Shown: piece after piece, positions 61,645 to 64,000 of the stretch | Position numbering within the stretch: position 1 is the stretch's first letter | How the letters are laid out: every line of letters begins with the position of its first letter | From: Paludibacter sp. | Lineage (GTDB): Bacteria > Bacteroidota > Bacteroidia > Bacteroidales > Paludibacteraceae | Assembly (NCBI GenBank): GCA_024710005.1 | Contig: JANJVQ010000034.1 | Coordinates: forward strand, 99,846-163,845 | Length of the DNA stretch: 64,000 bases | Direction of reading: 5' to 3' | Notes under the pieces: generated by a model | Told to the model about the DNA's origin: nothing | Databases searched by the model: none | The model's input: the letters and a program-made list of their open reading frames with translations, nothing else | Translations under genes and position numbers: made by a program

Positions 61645-62698
61645 TCTCGCCGCTACCGATACAAATCTTCTGATCGATATCGTATACCACACCGAATTGT
61701 CCGGGTGCTATACCCTGCAATTTCTCTGAGGATACAATCCGGTATCCTTCAGGCGTTTTGATGATGTTGCCACGGGTAAATTCCGGAGTGTGCCTTATTT
61801 TGAACGTGATTTCGACGTTTTCAGCTTTGTCGTGCCAGGGATTCTCGGTGATAAAGTGAAAATCTTTCATCGAAAAAGCATTTCCGTATGCAGCTTCTAC
61901 ATCGTATCCTTTTGATGCCCAAACGATGTTGGCCTCTATGTCTTTTCGGATGACATACCACGGTCCGCCCGACAAACCGAGTCCTTTGCGTTGCCCAACG
62001 GTATGAAACCAATAGCCTTTGTGCTTGCCCAGTATCTTTCCAGTTTCTAATTCAACGATCGGACCTTCTTTCTCTCCCAGATAGCGGCGGATAAAATCAT
62101 TGTAATTTACCTTGCCCAGAAAACAAATGCCCTGACTGTCGTTTCGTTTGGCACTGGGCAAATTCGCAATTTCTGCTATTTTGCGCACTTCGTTTTTCAT
62201 CAGGTGCCCAATCGGGAACATCAGCTTTGATACCTGTAAGTGGTTTATCTGTGCTAAGAAATCGGTTTGGTCTTTCACCGGGTCTTTGGCTGTACCAAGA
62301 TAAGTCTTACCATCCTTTTCAATCGTAGTAGCGTAATGTCCCGTTGCCGTTTTGTCGAAATGCTGACCTACTTTTTGTTCGAAAACCCCGAATTTGATTA
62401 GTTTGTTACACATCACATCCGGATTGGGTGTAAAACCTTTTCTGACTTTATCAATCGTGTAAGCAACCACGTTGTCCCAATAATCCTGGTGCAAATCCAC
62501 AATTTCTAATTTGCACCCGTATTTGTGCGCAATCAGCGAAGCCATTTCAATATCCTCTTCCGAACTGCAATGCAGCAATTCATCGTCATCCATCCCTATC
62601 TTGATGTAAAACAGGGTAGGGTCGTAGCCTGCTTCTTTAAGCAGATGTACCACCACCGAACTATCAACACCTCCTGAAATTAAACTTGCTATGTTCAT
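61631..62698 (-). CDS. mnmA: tRNA-specific 2-thiouridylase MnmA
   Basis: MnmA thiolates U34 in tRNAs for Lys, Glu and Gln. The 355-aa product has the PP-loop SGGVDSS (8-14), the catalytic cysteines C97 ([13 protein letters not shown]) and C192 (DSQGICFLG), and the C-terminal beta-barrel domain. Length and order fit the family. The stop overlaps the end of der on the other strand by 14 bases. The upstream gap to 63018 holds repeats and no clear promoter match. Confidence 0.95.
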   Translation of the reverse strand: MNIASLISGGVDSSVVVHLLKEAGYDPTLFYIKIGMDDDELLHCSSEEDIEMASLIAHKYGCKLEIVDLHQDYWDNVVAYTIDKVRKGFTPNPDVMCNKLIKFGVFEQKVGQHFDKTATGHYATTIEKDGKTYLGTAKDPVKDQTDFLAQINHLQVSKLMFPIGHLMKNEVRKIAEIANLPSAKRNDSQGICFLGKVNYNDFIRRYLGEKEGPIVELETGKILGKHKGYWFHTVGQRKGLGLSGGPWYVIRKDIEANIVWASKGYDVEAAYGNAFSMKDFHFITENPWHDKAENVEITFKIRHTPEFTRGNIIKTPEGYRIVSSEKLQGIAPGQFGVVYDIDQKICIGSGEIISA

Positions 62699-62810
62699 GT
62701 GAAAAATTTATAAATTTGATTTTTTGAGGTATTATTACTCAAGTCATTTGAGTCGTCCCACTCAGGTTGTTTGAGTCGTTCCACTCAAGTTATCTGCATC
62801 GCGCTGTTCG

Positions 62811-62956
62811 ACCCATTCGAATCGCTCTGTTGGATTCATTCGAATAACTCTGTTCGACCCATTCGAATCGCTCTATTCGATTCATTCGAATCGCTCTATT
62901 CGATTCATTCGAATAACTCTGTTCGATCCATTCGAATCGCTCTATTCGATTCATGA
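62811..62956. repeat. 23-bp tandem repeat, six full copies
   Basis: Units begin at 62811, 62834, 62857, 62880, 62903 and 62926, exactly 23 bases apart, with a partial seventh at 62949. Each holds CATTCGAATCGCTCTATTCG with variants AATAACTCTGTTCG. There are no unique spacers, so this is a true minisatellite. Each unit contains TTCGAA and a GATTC/GAATC pair able to form small hairpins. Confidence 0.9.
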
Positions 62957-62961
62957 GAATT

Positions 62962-62980
62962 GGGCGTAAGCGTTACGCCC
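62962..62980. repeat. REP-like palindrome
   Basis: GGGCGTAA (62962-62969) pairs with TTACGCCC (62973-62980) around GCG, flanked by CCTAC. GGGGCG/CGCCCC palindromes with a GTAGG flank are a common dispersed intergenic type. It may serve as a transcription end for the unit upstream, though no T-run is present. Confidence 0.5.
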
Positions 62981-62982
62981 CT

Positions 62983-63020
62983 ACTAACCACTAACCACTA
63001 ACCATTTACCACTAACCACT
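62983..63020. repeat. AGTGGTT heptamers at the end of the regulator gene
   Basis: About five copies of ACTAACC/ACCACTA (reverse of AGTGGTT) end inside the TAG stop of the minus-strand regulator gene. The same motif follows the GDP-mannose gene at 12285. Confidence 0.6.
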
Positions 63021-63672
63021 AAATATAATATTCCGCCAAATCAATCAGCCCTGCCTTCATCGCGTACTTTGTTGCCTCGTGCACATTATTCACTTCAATT
63101 TTCCGGAAGATGTTTTTCCGGTGGGTCATGATGGTGTGCATGCTCGCGTGACGCAAGGCTGCAATCTCGCGGGTAGATTTTCCCAGTGCCATTTCTTTCA
63201 GTATCTCCTGTTCGGTTACAGTCAGTATGTTACGGGGTTGATTGGCTTGTTTTTGTTTAGATGCCTCAAGCAACAGGTTGGTAATGAAACTGCTGATGTA
63301 GCGTTCGCCCTTCATTGCTTGTTTAAACGCGCTCATGAAATCTTCGGCTGGACTGTCCTTCAACAACACACTAAACTTTCCGGAATTGAATAGCAGGGTG
63401 CGTACCGCCTCTTCGCTCAGTTCATCTGATGCAATAATCCAGTCGATTTTCAAATATTTTTCCTGCAGGAAAATCAACTCCTGTATTCGTTCAAAATCAA
63501 ATAATGCGTAATCTAAAATAACAAGTGCATCCGGAAATTGTCCGCAAAGCGAAATCAATTCCTTTTTTGTTTGAGCCTCCTCAATTTGTATGTCAATACC
63601 GCTTTTGTTAACCAGGTATATCCATCCCGCCCGGGTCAGATCCTGATTATCTGCTATGATGATTCTTCGCAT
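63019..63672 (-). CDS. NarL/LuxR-family response regulator
   Basis: A 217-aa two-domain regulator. The receiver domain has D8, the phosphoacceptor D54 (ALVILDYALFD) and K105 (VLLKD); the C-terminal helix-turn-helix (about 148-212) reads LTVTEQEILKEMALGKSTRE and ASMHTIMTHRKNIFRKI. No sensor kinase lies nearby, so its partner and targets are unknown. The stop codon TAG falls in the heptamer repeat. Confidence 0.88.
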   Translation of the reverse strand: MRRIIIADNQDLTRAGWIYLVNKSGIDIQIEEAQTKKELISLCGQFPDALVILDYALFDFERIQELIFLQEKYLKIDWIIASDELSEEAVRTLLFNSGKFSVLLKDSPAEDFMSAFKQAMKGERYISSFITNLLLEASKQKQANQPRNILTVTEQEILKEMALGKSTREIAALRHASMHTIMTHRKNIFRKIEVNNVHEATKYAMKAGLIDLAEYYI

Positions 63673-63696
63673 GCCATGTCATTTTTGAAATCGCTG

Positions 63697-63704
63697 CAAA
63701 GTTA
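63697..63704 (-). promoter_or_regulatory. Candidate -7 box for the NarL-type regulator
   Basis: On the minus strand TAACTTTG (63704-63697) fits TAnnTTTG, 24 bases before the ATG at 63672. The -33 box is not clear. The remaining 63705-63924 holds nothing else I recognise except A/T-rich sequence before the transposase start. Confidence 0.4.
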
Positions 63705-63924
63705 CGGAAAATTTTGGAATGATGAGTTTCTATTCAGTGCCGCCAGAGAAATTGCTGTTTGTAAAATGATTCATGTAGAAGTGTAATATGAACAATAGTA
63801 CACATTTCGAAAACAATGTGTAATGAATCATTGTCCGGTTGTTGTAAATTTGCATAAATATTTATATGATTATCCGATATTTCGCCTATAATGATTATCT
63901 TTGAAGTAACTAATCAGAAACGGC

Positions 63925-64000
63925 ATGAATTTATTAAATTTTGTTGCGCAATACCCAGACGAAGCAAGTTGTAGAGTCAAATTTAAAGAGTATCGAGACC
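63925..64000 (+). CDS. IS1595-like transposase, N-terminal fragment cut by the window end
   Basis: The last 76 bases encode MNLLNFVAQYPDEASCRVKF followed by KEYRD, 25 codons without a stop. The F-x-x-x-(F/Y)PDE-x-x-C pattern followed by a KEYR-like stretch is the usual opening of IS1595-family transposases, just before their zinc ribbon. The remainder lies beyond the window, so intactness cannot be judged. The left inverted repeat was not identified with confidence in 63705-63924. Confidence 0.6.
   Translation, partial: MNLLNFVAQYPDEASCRVKFKEYRD

Larger units (their letters stand above)
62699..63018. other. Repeat-filled intergenic region mnmA-regulator
   Basis: The 320-base gap between two minus-strand genes holds, in order, a degenerate GAGTCGT/CACTCAAGTT stretch (62745-62790), the 23-bp tandem repeat (62811-62956), a short palindrome (62962-62980) and the AGTGGTT-type heptamers (62983-63020). 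I see no gene in it. Confidence 0.6.

Noticed and set aside
62771..62956. 61-codon plus-strand reading frame in the 23-bp repeat
   Set aside because: It is a by-product of the tandem repeat, has no ribosome binding site and no recognisable protein features.

Overview
The window reads as a chromosomal segment of a Bacteroidales bacterium. The supporting signs are SusC/SusD pairs, a hybrid two-component regulator fused to an AraC domain, an RprX/RprY-type two-component pair, Bacteroidetes-style promoters (TTTG about 20 bases before TAnnTTTG) and a C-terminal sorting domain of the type IX secretion system (T9SS). The T9SS domain argues against Bacteroides itself and suggests a Paludibacter-, Dysgonomonas- or Marinilabilia-like relative. 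This placement is inference; no rRNA or tRNA gene is visible.

Layout. Bases 10-11078 carry a ribosomal/RNA polymerase block: nusG, rplK, rplA, rplJ, rplL, rpoB, rpoC, closed by a strong terminator. Bases 11210-14511 carry a mannose-1-phosphate guanylyltransferase, a small membrane protein and mutL. A lone sulfatase follows (14549-16153), then rprY/rprX on the minus strand, an LplT-like MFS transporter, a dicarboxylate-type symporter, a secreted endonuclease I and a purple-acid-phosphatase-like enzyme. Bases 23912-54536 form a sulfatase-rich polysaccharide utilization locus (PUL): a GH2 beta-galactosidase, three sulfatases, two SusC/SusD pairs, a surface lipoprotein, a multidomain sulfatase with a T9SS signal, an HTCS regulator and three more sulfatases. 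A minus-strand SGNH hydrolase borders it. Bases 55682-58516 carry rplM, rpsI, rpsB and tsf. The rest holds a large inverted array of short repeats, an FGE-like lipoprotein, der, mnmA, a 23-bp tandem repeat, a NarL-type regulator and the first codons of an IS1595-like transposase.

How it works together. The SusC/SusD pairs should bind and import oligosaccharides, the exported sulfatases should remove sulfate esters, and the single GH2 enzyme should cleave beta-galactosides. The HTCS presumably senses a released saccharide. All eight sulfatases have serine at the position converted to formylglycine, so they should depend on the radical-SAM enzyme anSME, which is not in the window. The FGE-like protein here lacks both catalytic cysteines. 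Eight sulfatases against one glycoside hydrolase suggests a heavily sulfated, galactose-containing glycan (mucin-type or algal galactan); the substrate cannot be settled from sequence alone.

The most unusual non-coding structure is the 58584-59175 array: about six direct repeats facing three inverted copies, with near-identical 40-bp inverted ends lying exactly between the tsf terminator and the stop codon of the FGE-like gene.
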